A stretch of 50,000 nt of DNA from Symbiodinium natans (lineage: Eukaryota > Sar > Dinophyceae > Suessiales > Symbiodiniaceae): NCBI GenBank assembly GCA_905221605.1, contig CAJNDS010000724.1, forward strand, positions 137,501-187,500, written 5' to 3'. The stretch's first letter is position 1, and every line of letters starts with the position of its first letter. Made by a program: the position numbers and the translations under genes. Shown here piece after piece: positions 37,485-48,214 of the stretch. The notes beneath the pieces were generated by a model that was not told the DNA's origin, made no database searches, and was given only the letters and a program-made list of their open reading frames with translations.

Positions 37485-38999
37485 GAGTGTGTTTTGGAGG
37501 GCGAACACCGCCAAAGCTGTTGCGCCGCAGGATGTGCAATTGCCGCCCAGACATTGGCCCGCGACAGAATGGCGTGCTCGGAACTCTGAAGAAGATCGGG
37601 GACAAAAGGGAGTATAGGGGCCTTAAGGGTTAGAATAGGGTTTTGGGGGTCATTCTAGTATGATCACAAAGGGACCATAAGGGAATACTTCTAGTAGTTA
37701 TTCCGACCCCTATACTACAGTTCTTCCTTGGGCTACCATGCAGGAGAGCCCTACCCATGCAACCACCCTGGCTGACGAGCTCCAGATACATATGGAGTTT
37801 TCCGAAAGTAGGGGTGCCTTGTTGGGGCCCTTATTGTAAGGGAATCCTGCTATTTGGGGAGGCTAGTTTAGGGGTCCCCGATTTTCGTAAACCCCCATAT
37901 CCAACTCCCTACCCTCAGAAACCTTCGACAAGACTATGACAACCTATGAGAGCCCGGACCACAAAATGCCCTATGGCAACTTTACACCGGCCTGGAGGGA
38001 GGGGGGGGGGTTTACGAACTCAAGGTTGAAGGTCAAGTTGTGTCGCTGTAGGGTTTAGGGTTTCGGGGATGTCGGTCCCGACAGTATGTCGCCAGAGACC
38101 TTCCTACTCATACCAGGCCAGGTGATGGAATGCGGCTTGGCTGGTCAGTGTTCATCACTTGTGGTCCCCTCTTCGGGGGCACAGGGGGGCTTTGTGGGAA
38201 TTGTCAGATATGCTCTAAGGCTATTTGTAGGATAGTTCGAGTTACACCTATATGAACTACCCATGAAACTCAAAGTGCCCTAATGGTTTCCCACCATGCA
38301 TCTTCCCAAGCACCCTCCATCCGAAAGACCTTGCAGCCCCTTCAAAGGTGGGGATCTACATGATGGATCGCCTGTGCAAAACATGCGGAACCATAGACCC
38401 TCCCCTTACAGCAACGTTAGATTCCCGAACTTGACCCTACAAGTAGTGGTCTCTGATGGGTATCTTGGGAGGGTTCAGCCGTCCCTCCACACATCCCATC
38501 ACCTCCTCAGCCAATCTGCCTCTCCCCCGAGATTGGCAAAAACCCATTGCGCCCGTCTGCTTTCGGATGCGCGGAATCTGCGGAAACCCAGCTTGGGAAC
38601 TGTTGTACTGTTGTGGTTCTTATGATCGTGCCCGCGAGGATTCCTCGCATACCTCCCACGTGTCTGTCCTTGCAGACTCAGAACTCCTCGTTGAGCCTGG
38701 GCTACTCGGGCTCAAGGTTTGGATTTTTTCGGGCGCTTGGGTTTTCGGGCTTGGGGTTCGGGGTGTTCAGCCACGCTTTCGGAGGGACCACCTTAGCAGT
38801 TCCTTGGTCTTGAAAGTTTGGTTCAAGGCTTTGGGGCCTTGCGGGGCCCTGTCCAGGCTCTAAACCGGAAACCCGAAACCCCAACTGCACTTAGGGTTTT
38901 CGGAGATTCGGACGTAATTCTGAAACAGTCCGGCGACGAGAAGGCATTGAGTCCATCGCCTGCGCCAGCCATGACGCCAGCCTGCTCAGTGAAATGTGT
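37485..38999 (+). CDS. Candidate plus-strand gene in pieces, unrecognised
   Basis: Successive unique pieces are open on the plus strand: FWRANTAKAVAPQDVQLPPR (37,485-37,605), ATMQESPTHATTLADELQIH (37,722-37,800), ETFDKTMTTYESPDHKMPYG (37,915-38,000), SMSPETFLLIPGQVMECGLA (38,085-38,150), KVGIYMMDRLCKTCGTIDPP (38,300-38,430), RGICGNPAWELLYCCGSYDR (38,456-38,710), VFGDSDVILKQSGDEKALSP (38,897-38,999). Two MITE-like elements separate the first three. Exon limits are not resolved, some pieces are also open on the other strand, and no family was recognised. Confidence 0.35.
37611..37722. mobile_element. MITE-like element with AGTATAGGGG ends
   Basis: AGTATAGGGGCC ... GACCCCTATACT inverted ends. 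A reverse-oriented relative lies at 22,848-22,940. Confidence 0.75.
37796..37905. mobile_element. MITE-like element with TTTTCCGAAAGTAGGGG start
   Basis: Imperfect inverted ends (TTTTCCGAAAG and TTTTCGTAAACCCCC). Related sequence at 29,510-29,628 and in part at 16,560-16,640. Confidence 0.65.
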
Positions 39000-39068
39000 A
39001 AGGTTTAGAGTTTTAGGGTTAGGGTTCCAGCACTTTAGAGTTTTAAATATAGGGGTTAGGGTTTAGGC

Positions 39069-40069
39069 TTAGGGTTTCGGGTCCGGGGCTTGGGAAAGCA
39101 ACCTTTTGACACCAAATTTCACTTCGCCACAATGAGCTGCAACGTCAGGGCTGCGCGTCATCTTTGTCCGCCACGCCCCGCCGGCTCCACCACCAAACGC
39201 TCGCTCGTCATGGCCCCCTGCATCTGCGAGCATCAAGGCCGAGTAGGCGGCCGCGGGACTTAACGACGAGTAGACACGGAAAGGATAACAAAGACGTTCT
39301 TGACAAGCATCCTGTCCAGCCCAGAGCGGGTCGTGAGCTTGATGCCACGGCAGGAAGAAGTCTGCCAGCCGCGCTGCAAGGTTGCTGTCAGGGTTGACCA
39401 CTTCGTTCATCGTGGTTTTGCGTGACCAGGCAATTGCGTGGATCAACTGTGCATGGAGAATCGGCAAGTCAATGTTCATGAAACATGGCCGGATATCCAA
39501 ATCGCGTAAGATGCATCTCAGTGTGCCATGATGCAAGACTATGACCTGCAGGGCGCCGGGTGTCATGTGGAACATACTCAGGGTAAACAGCCAAACACTC
39601 GCGTTTTCCAGTCGTTGGATCACAAAGTGCTCGCAATTCAAGCCGTCGATCACTCCTTGCAAGGCTGTCGGAACAGGCAAGGCTGGCAAGGCTGCAGTCG
39701 AGCTGCCGATCTCTGAGCCTTGGCTGAAGAACTTCCTTGCCAAGCGAGTTGACCATTCGTACGGGGGTCTCCAGGGCAGTGGGAGGCACCACCACACTCC
39801 TGGCCCATGTGTCCTGCTGAAGAATCTTGGGAGGACGCCAAGGCCCATCTGGTCGAAGTGCGTTTGGAAGACATTCCAGCCGTCACGGCACTCAGCTCGC
39901 CATGGGATAGCCGGATAGCCTTCAGCTTTCTCAGGACTACCTCATCCACGTCTCCAATGACATCCAGGCGTGAGGCTGCGTCCACAATGCTGTTCACTGG
40001 GCTGCCCGGATGACGGTGACGGCGCCTCCTTGCCGATGAGCCTTGCGTACGGCCCGCAGTTGGAGCCAT
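39069..40069 (-). CDS. Unrecognised protein gene, apparent one-base frameshift
   Basis: The frame from 40,069 (MAPTAGRTQGSSARRRRHRH; later DVDEVVLRKLKAIRLSHGEL) and the frame from about 39,890 down to 39,069 (RDGWNVFQTHFDQMGLGVLP; later VIQRLENASVWLFTLSMFHM) both look coding and overlap with a shift near 39,890. Either the gene is broken, the assembly has an indel, or a small intron was missed. No family recognised. It lies between the IleRS and R2 exons. Confidence 0.5.
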
Positions 40070-40553
40070 AGATCTAGTCCAAGACTGGGCTTTGCGGACG
40101 CTGGTGTTATTTCAAGCGGTCTAGTGTAGAGGCTCTTTCATGGTAGCGAGGGTCAGCTTAAGCCCTGCAAACTGGACAAATGTTTCTCTTCCACTTGGAC
40201 CGCTCGAAATTCTCGGCGACGATGGACTCGTTGATCGTCCCCTCCGTCAGCGTCCATCTGAAGAAACTTTTCCCCTCCGCCATATAGCCTGCGGAGAGCC
40301 CGCAGAGGACAGCGCAAGCGATATGTCTCCGCTGAAAGGATTCAGCCCCCCGCGCACGACGACAACGACGGCGATCTGCACGTGCCCAGCGCTCGATGGT
40401 GTCCAGCGCATCAGAGCACAGCTGAAGCAAATTCGATGTCGAGGCAATGCCCGGGTGAACGTTTGATGGGGTGCGGCACAGTGGTGAGGAAGAAAAGCGC
40501 GGACAGCAAGTTCTGCAGTCATGACCCACATCAACAGCAAGGCTCTTCCAGCG

Positions 40554-40694
40554 CTACACGGCCTCGGGATAATGCTCCTCCATGACTGCAGGCGGAAAGC
40601 CTTCGGCCTCCAACTCGCGAAAGAAGCCACTCACCAGGTCCGTACCTTGCATCTTCTTCTTGAAGAGCGCCTCCGAAGCTTGAGGTTGCATGGA
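40554..40694 (-). CDS. Possible exon, divergent from the plus ORF at 40,701
   Basis: Reads MQPQASEALFKKKMQGTDLV then FFRELEAEGFPPAVMEEHY. A longer frame upstream (to 40,889) includes a hydrophobic stretch (VMLLYLLLQLGVFSVARAA) that could be a signal peptide. Downstream, 40,158-40,530 is open in a different frame. No family recognised. Confidence 0.4.
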   Translation of the reverse strand, partial: SMQPQASEALFKKKMQGTDLVSGFFRELEAEGFPPAVMEEHYPEAV

Positions 40695-40700
40695 CTGTGA

Positions 40701-41063
40701 ATGAACACTGAGGCAGGCAGCGCGAGCTACAGAGAACACACCGAGCTGCAGCAGAAGATAGAGCAGCATGACAGGGGGCCACACAACTACAACCTGCCTA
40801 TGCCCAAAACTGCGGCAGCAGCACTGCGGCATGCCCTTGGAAAACCCACAGCCCCCGAGATGCGCACGGCATTTGCGAACATGATTCATATGGTCTTGAA
40901 GGAATGTCTAGAAGGCGCGAACTTCAAGTCACAACCCGAATTACTGAGCCTCACCGAAGCATCAAGGCGGTCAAACCTCGAAGGAGACCCTGTTGTGCGA
41001 CAGTGCGCAGAGCTACTGGCAGACATGTGCACCCCACTGCTGCAGACATCGGTCATTCGCTAG
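40701..41063 (+). CDS. Hypothetical helical protein, 120 residues
   Basis: ATG directly after an in-frame TGA, ending in TAG. Helical (AAAALRHALGKPTAPEMRTA, VVRQCAELLADMCTPLLQ). A second open piece at 41,275-41,459 (ending IPQEALDHLV) may be a further exon. Only six bases separate its ATG from the opposite-strand ATG at 40,694. No family recognised. Confidence 0.4.
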   Translation: MNTEAGSASYREHTELQQKIEQHDRGPHNYNLPMPKTAAAALRHALGKPTAPEMRTAFANMIHMVLKECLEGANFKSQPELLSLTEASRRSNLEGDPVVRQCAELLADMCTPLLQTSVIR

Positions 41064-42504
41064 TGGCCCATGGTCAATCGTCGTGGCGGACGCGACTCCG
41101 CCCACCACAGTCTCTGCATCGCCTGTTCTCGGCCAAACCCGGCTTCGACCTTTCTGCATGCACGAAGAAGTTTCTTAGCATCGGCTAGGGCCTTCTTTGT
41201 TTTGTCTCACTTAGGCGGTGGTGGGAGCGTTTGGGGAGGAAGGTGGCTGCAGGGTGATCGAGCAGCTCTAGCCCGCTCTGGCCCTCTCAGTGTCGCGCCA
41301 GTTACCCCACTGAAGGCAGAAGACCACTTGAGAAGCGACAGCTGCAGATGTGGAGATGCTGTCAGGACTACACATGTGGCTTCCTCAATTCGTGCCATTG
41401 CACAAGAGCCAAATGAGGTGGAGAATATCCCGCAAGAAGCCCTAGATCATCTTGTGTAGGTTTTAGGGCAGGTCTTGAGGGCTTGGGTTCTTCTTTAAGG
41501 CCCAAACATGTTCAATCATGTGGGCTTCGGCTTCGAATATTGCAAGCGCAAGAGCCCAGAAGCCCTTTCACTGCTTCGAGCCGTAGGGTTTGGGTTTAGG
41601 GTTCAGGGTTGAGGGCTTCAAGGGGCCGCAGCAAGCTAGAAAGTTGAGCAACCCTAAGCCCTAAACCCTAAACCCTGAACCCCAAACCCTAAATCGGCTC
41701 GCACGCGGCTTAGGGTTTAAGATCTAAAATTTAGAAGTTTAAACTAAAATTTAGGGTTCAGGGCTCAGGGCTCAGGGCTCAGGGCTCAGGGCTCAGGGCT
41801 TAGGGCTTAGGGCTTAGGGCTTAGGGCTTAGGGCTTAGGGCTTAGGGCTTAGGGCTTAGGGCTTAGGGCTTAGGGCTTAGGGCTTAGGGCCCAACCCTAA
41901 ACCCTGAACGCTAAGCCCTAAACCCTAAACCCTTTGCACAAAGAAGCCATCAGTGCAAGAAGCACATGCAAAGCTGGCAAGTCTCCAAGCAGATGGCCAG
42001 CAGTGGCGGAGAACCAATACCCCTAAATCCTTCACCCTAAACCCTAAACCTAAATCCCTAAACCCTAAACCCAAAACACAAGCCAAAAGCCTTCATTGGG
42101 CTCTTTGGGCACAAGTTTGTAAATATACGGATGAGGCTGAAAGTCAGGCACCGGCCCGCAGGACTCAACACCCTAAGCTCGAAAGCTTCAATTCTTGCAG
42201 TTCAAGGTTTACGGTTTAGGGTTTAGGGTTTAGGGTTCGGGGTTTAGGGTATAGGGTTTAGGGTTTAGGGTTTAGGGTTTAGGGTTCAGGGTTTAGGGTT
42301 TAGGGTTTAGGGTTTAGGGTTTAGGGTTTAGGGTTTAGGGTTTAGGGTTTAGGGGCTGGCGGTTGGGGGTTGGGGGTTGGGGTGTAGGGTCTAGGGTGTA
42401 GGGCTTAGGGCTTAGAATCGGGGATGTAGGGTTTAGGGTCCATAGGGTTTGGGATCTTGGGATCTTGGGATCTTGGGATCTTGGGGCGGGAGGTCAGAAG
42501 CAGC

Positions 42505-42548
42505 CTTCTGGTATTCCCCCACCCTCTTCTCGAAGAAGTTCGTCTTGC
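42505..42548 (-). CDS. R2 exon, KTNFFEKRVGEYQK
   Basis: CGCAG|GC to AGAAG|GC. Confidence 0.93.
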
Positions 42549-45500
42549 CTGCGGCTCTACTTGGAGATTCAGGGTTGCTTATAACCCCAATTAGGGTTTA
42601 GGCTTAAGGGTTTAGGGTTTCGGGTTTAGGGTTTAGGGTTTAGGGGTTAGGGTTTAGGGTTCAGGGTTCCGGGCTTAAGGGGCCCCTTATCGTCCCCCTA
42701 TGAAAGCCCTTCAAGGGATTCTTTTTTCAGGTTCATCCATGATTCCCTCATTCACTGCTAAGAAAGCAGGAGGTGTAGGGTTTAGGGTGCGCGGGTTTAG
42801 GGCTTAGACTCTACAACCCTAAGCCCCAAAACCCAAAGCTGTAATCAAGCCCTCACGCCTAGAACCTAAACCCTGAAACTCCAGATCGCAAATCCTAAAC
42901 CCCTAGATTCCACGACTCATGCCCTCTTGAGCTGCAGTCAGGGTTTCGGTGTTTAGGGTTTAGGGTTTAGAGTTAAGGGGTTTGGGGGCATAGGGGGTTA
43001 GGGTTTGGGGCTTAGGGGTTGAGGGTCTAAACCCTAAACCCTAAACCCTAAACCCTAAACCCTTAACCCTTAACCCTAAACCCTAAACCCTAAACCCTAA
43101 ACCCTAAACCCTAAACCCCAACCCCCCCGGGCCCAGGCCCCTGTGATTCGTGGGAGCCTTGCAGCGAGATCAACTCCATGAAGTCGAAGGGATTCGCGGA
43201 GCCGAAGATCTTGCCTTAGGGGGGTTAGGGGTTAGGGTTTAGGGGATTTAGGGTTTAGGGTTTAGGGTTTAGGGTTCAGGGTTCAGGGTTCAGGGTTCAG
43301 GGTTTAGGGTTTAGGGTTTAGGGTTTCATTTTTTCTGCAAGTTTCAGGCGCGCCGGAGGGTCTTAAGGTTTGGGGATTTAGGAACTGCTTGGGCTGTCTT
43401 GGGCTTCGGGTGTGGCGCTATCAGGGTCTAGGGCTCAGATGAGGGGCGGGGTGGGGGCGGGGGAGGGGGGCGGGGAAGGTTGCAAACTCTGTCCTGTCCA
43501 ACACCTTTTGTATTTGGATCCCTTATCAGGCACAAAGGCCTTGAGGAAAAGCCCACAAAAACATCAACCGCTAGTAAGAAACACGAAGCCCAAAAAGCCG
43601 TAAACCCAGCAGAGCCCTTCTAAGGCTCCGTGTTCCGTGTTCACGCTTCTCTGAGACGTATAAACCCCTCTGTTCAAAACAGACCCCCCGGCCGTGGGTT
43701 AAGCATCAGGGTTTTTGGCTTAGGTCTTTAGGGTTAAGAGCGCAAAGGCTTTGGGGTTCACGGGCCGTGTCAGGGTTAAGGATGTAGGGTTTCGGGCTTT
43801 AGAGTTAAGGGCGCGAAGGCTTTGGGGCTTACGGATCACAAAGGGGTAATGATGTGGGCTGTCAAGCCCTCAACTGCACATACATGGATGGCACCCAGGA
43901 TCCTACCTTTAAACCCTTGAACTCTCAATACCCAGACCCCTGAACACCCTGACACCCTCGAAAGCCCTCAGTTTAGGGTTTAGGGTTTAGGGTTTAGGGT
44001 TTAGGGTTTAGGGTTTAGGGTTTAGGGTTTAGGGTTTAGGGTTTAGGGTTTAGGGTTTAGGGTTTAGGGTTTAGGGTTTGGGTTCTGCGAATCCTAAGCT
44101 TGTTGTGCAGGTTCAGGGTAGCTCTAAGCGAAGGTTGCAATGAGGGTTCTAGGTCTGAAAAAGAAAGCAGGTTCGGGCGCGCCGCCTCGGGCTTAGGGTT
44201 TAGGGTTTTGAGGTTTAGGGTTTAGGGTTTAGGGTTGAGGGTTTAGGGAAACCCAAAAAAACCCAAAACCCTCGAAGCCAGTGCTGTCGAAGAGGCTGTG
44301 CCCCAATGCTGTCAGCAGCCGGTCGGCCACAAACTCGATGTACTTCGTCATCAGGTCCTACGCACCCAAGGAACCAAGTAGCAAAAAGAAGGGTTAGAAG
44401 TACCCGAGATACTTTCATAGAAACGCATAACTATAGCTATCCTTACTTCTGACCTCCTTGCAAGGTAACTACCCATGAGCCTCCTAGTAGGCTTTGGTGT
44501 ACCTATGTATCTTCTAACCCAAAACCCTAAACCCTAAACCCTAGCCCCTTTGAGGCCTTGGGCTCTTGGGGCTCTTTATATTGCGACTCCGACCCCCAAA
44601 GCCCCCACCTATACTCCCCGTACAACCTTAAATATTTTACTTTGAACATCCCCACCTTGCTCCTCGTTAAAAGGAAAGAGCGCAAATAAGAGGTTCAACC
44701 AAAGACGTATTGATTCAAACACGCTTTCATGGTTTTTGCTTGCAATTGGGGTTGGGCACTCCAGGGAGTCTCTGGGGCTGGGCACTCCAGGGAGTCTCTA
44801 CGAGTAGACCGGCGAGGAGAAGAGTTCTGGGCGAGGAGAAGAGATCCGGGCGAGGAGAAGAGTTTGAAATCTAACAACCCCACACCGAAGGTGGGGAATA
44901 ACAATAACATTCTTACTCAAAGGGTTTAGGGTTTAGGGTTCAAGGTTCAGGGTTTAGGGTTTAGCGTTTAGGGTTTAGCGTTTAGGGTTTAGGGTTTTAG
45001 GGTTTAGGGCTTGGGGTTTAGGGTTTAGGGTATAAACATCTTTAATATTCAATTCAAGGTTTAGGATTTTAGGTTTTTAGGGGGTTACGGTTTTAGGGTT
45101 TCAGGGTTTTAGGGTTCCTCTTGGGCTCTATATTAAACAATATAAACAATAATTCCCAAGGGGGATATAACCGCCAAAAAAAGAAGAAGAGCTTGGGGCG
45201 TGGGTATGGATTCTCAAGTTTTAGGGCTTTAGGGTTTTAGGGTTTTAGGGTTTAGGGTTTAGGGTTTAGGGTTTAGGTTTTAGGGTTTAGGGTTTAGGGT
45301 TTAGGGTTTAGGGTTTAGGGTTTAGGGTTTAGGGTTTAGGGTTTAGGGTTTAGGGTTTAAAGGCTTGGGGTGTCGGTAGGGCTTTAGGGTCGAGGGTTTA
45401 GGGTTTTAAGGTTTGAGGGTTTTAGGTTTGAGGGTTTTAGGGCTTTAGGGTTTCGGGTTTTGGGGTTTTGGGGTTTTGGGGTTTCGGGGTTTCGGGGTTC

Positions 45501-48080
45501 CCGGGTTCCGGGGATTAGGGTTTAGGGTTTAGGGTTTAGGGTTTAGGGTTTAGGGTTTAGTGTTTAGGGTGTAGGGTTTAGGGTTTCGGGTTCTGGACTC
45601 CCAGGACACCGAGGTCCGCATGCGACAGCCTCCCTCCCCCAACTCAGGCTCAGGGCTTGGGGCTTGGGGCTTGGGGCTTGGGGCTTGGGGCTTGGGGCTT
45701 AGGGCTTAGGGCTTAGGGCTTAGGGTTTAGGGTTTAGGGTTTAGGGTTTAGGGTTTAGGGTTTAGGGTTTACTTGGGAAACGAACAGGAACCCACTACGA
45801 CGGCGACCCCGAAGTGGCGTCCCCAACTGAGAGGAGGCTGAATGGCATGCAAGGTGCGTCACGATGACAGTGCTGTTACTCCATGGGGGCTTAGGGTTTT
45901 AGGGTTTAGGGTTTAGGGTTTATAGTTTAGAGGTTAGGGTTTACGGTTTAGGGGTATCACCTGTCCTCTTTTGTTGCTGCAAGTACTCTTGCTCATTCTT
46001 TGTTCGTTGAGTTCAGGGGCACTCCCTGCGTTCCCAGCGCATCCACGCTCGTTTGGAGTGACAAGCGTCCAGAAAGCCTAACATGCTACGAAGGTGACCA
46101 CAGGACTCAAACAAGGCCTCCGCTGTTAAACTCGCAGTCGCAACATCCCACGCAAACTGGTACCTTCGAGGACAAGCGGCTTTGGTAAGATAGAGCGACT
46201 CCCCACTTCCAAGCAACGTTTGCCAAATCTTCCGAAGGGTCTCCTTCGTTGTCAGCTTTCTGGACGTGAAGGAGGCGTAGGGAGCACAGATTGTCAACCA
46301 AAGTGCACAGGCTGTCCCACACAGATTGGACATCGGCCGATGGCAGCTTTGTGGGAGGAGCCCAGTAAAAATCCTGAAGCCAAGACCACTGCAGTGTAGC
46401 CAGGAACTTTTGCACGTGCAGGGCCGTCAGCGCAAGGGAGTCATGGAACTCTACGTGCTCGAGGAAAAGCCCGCAAGCGCAACTGCGACAGACTTGCTCG
46501 GCCAAAGCACAGAGCCCTTCCCCCGGAAAAGCGGCTGAGAGCCCGAGCATGCAGCAGCTCGATGGCCATCTGATCCGGGAGAGGACTTTGGCCAATGCGT
46601 CATCGAGAGCATCATCAACGATCCAAACATGCTTGAGGGGAAATGCGTCCATGCACCGCTGTAGTGATGAGGTACAATCCTCCATGCCGCAAAGCATCTC
46701 AAACCTCACCGCGTGCAAGCGGCAGAGGGAAGACGCGCAGTCCGCGAGCCTGTCGAGGAGTAATGCTACAGACCATGCTGATGTGGGATGAACTGAGAGG
46801 CTGAGTTCAAGCAGGTTGGTGAAAGTCGGCAAGACCTTGACTGCTGGTTCTGGGCAGCCATAGAAGTGGAGGGCTTCGAGAGCATGGCAGTGGCGCTGCA
46901 AGTTACGTAAGACCGTCATCCAAAGGGAGCTATACTGGGAGCTGTCCCAGTTCCCGCGCCAAGCAGAGACGTCCAGCCTTCGAAGTTTGCGGAACGCACC
47001 TAGGAGCCAACCCAAACACAGCGTGAAGAAGTCGGGGTCTGGGCGCTTGAGACTGATACCTTCGCTTACGGACAGCTCGACCACTTCGCCCTTGTCAATT
47101 GCGTGCAGCGACTTGATCGACTGACCTGCATCATGCTCCGAGTCGACACCCACAAAAGGCACGATAAGCAGGCCATTTGCAGAAACGCACAGGCTCTTCA
47201 CCGTTCGAGAGGACATGCTCGCCGCCGCAATGGTCAAGGCATCCACGCAGGGCGCCAGCTGCTTCCACACAAACTTCTTCTCCAACACCGTCATGAACTC
47301 TCACCATGTGCTATGGACACAGAAATCCCTAGGCCTACAGTAGGGCTTAGGGCTTAGGGTTTAGGGTTTAGGGTTCAGGGTTCAGGGTTCAGGGTTCAGG
47401 GTTTAGGGTTTAGGGTTTAGGGTTTAGGGTTTAGAGTTTAGGGTTTAGGGTTTAGGGTTTAGGGTTTAGGGTTTAGGGTTTAGGGTTTAGGGTTTAGGGC
47501 GCCTAGCAATGAGACGATTGAGGCATGAGGCTGCGACACGACCAGTGGGTTAGGAATCCGTGCTCATGGCATTGTTGGGGGGTTGTCCGGTTCATCGTTC
47601 CATGCGTAAGGTGTTGCTACCCGCATAGAAACACCGAAGTACGCCCACAGGTTTAGGGGTTTTGAGGTTTAGGGTTTAGGGCTTAGGGTTTAGGGTTTAT
47701 GGTTTAGGGTTTAGGGTTTAGGGTTTAGGGTTTAGGGTTTAGGGTTTAGGGTTTAGGGTTTAGGGTTTAGGGTTTAGGGTTTAGGGTTTAGGGTTTAGGG
47801 TTTAGGGTTTAGGATTTTTCTCAGGTCTCTCCTAGGAGGGACCCCGCCTTGTTCATGCCGACCAAGTCACAGGACAAGGCATCGCAGATAAACGTTCGCT
47901 CTACCTGCCACGGGTTTGGGGTGTGGGGGCTTGTGGCAGAATTGCAAGTAAGCGAGCTTAGGGCACAAAGATACCAGGTTGCAGGTTGCACAGTTCTCCA
48001 TCGCAAGCTAGACCGTCAGCGTCTGTGGATACTACATGCACAGTTCGGAAAACTGGGTGAAGCTCCTGAAGCCTTTCTCT

Positions 48081-48123
<43 letters not shown>

Positions 48124-48145
48124 GCTCTCTCTCTCTCTCTCTCTG

Positions 48146-48214
<69 letters not shown>

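Larger units (their letters stand above)
41755..43325. repeat. CTTAGGG, TTTAGGG and CCCTAAA arrays around R2 exons
   Basis: 41,755-41,890 (CTCAGGG then CTTAGGG), 42,205-42,430, 42,945-43,125, 43,220-43,325. Confidence 0.92.
43970..45955. repeat. TTTAGGG arrays and variants
   Basis: 43,970-44,080; 44,920-45,030; 45,230-45,590; 45,645-45,772 (CTTGGGG to TTTAGGG); 45,890-45,955. No gene recognised in 44,358-46,100. Confidence 0.92.
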
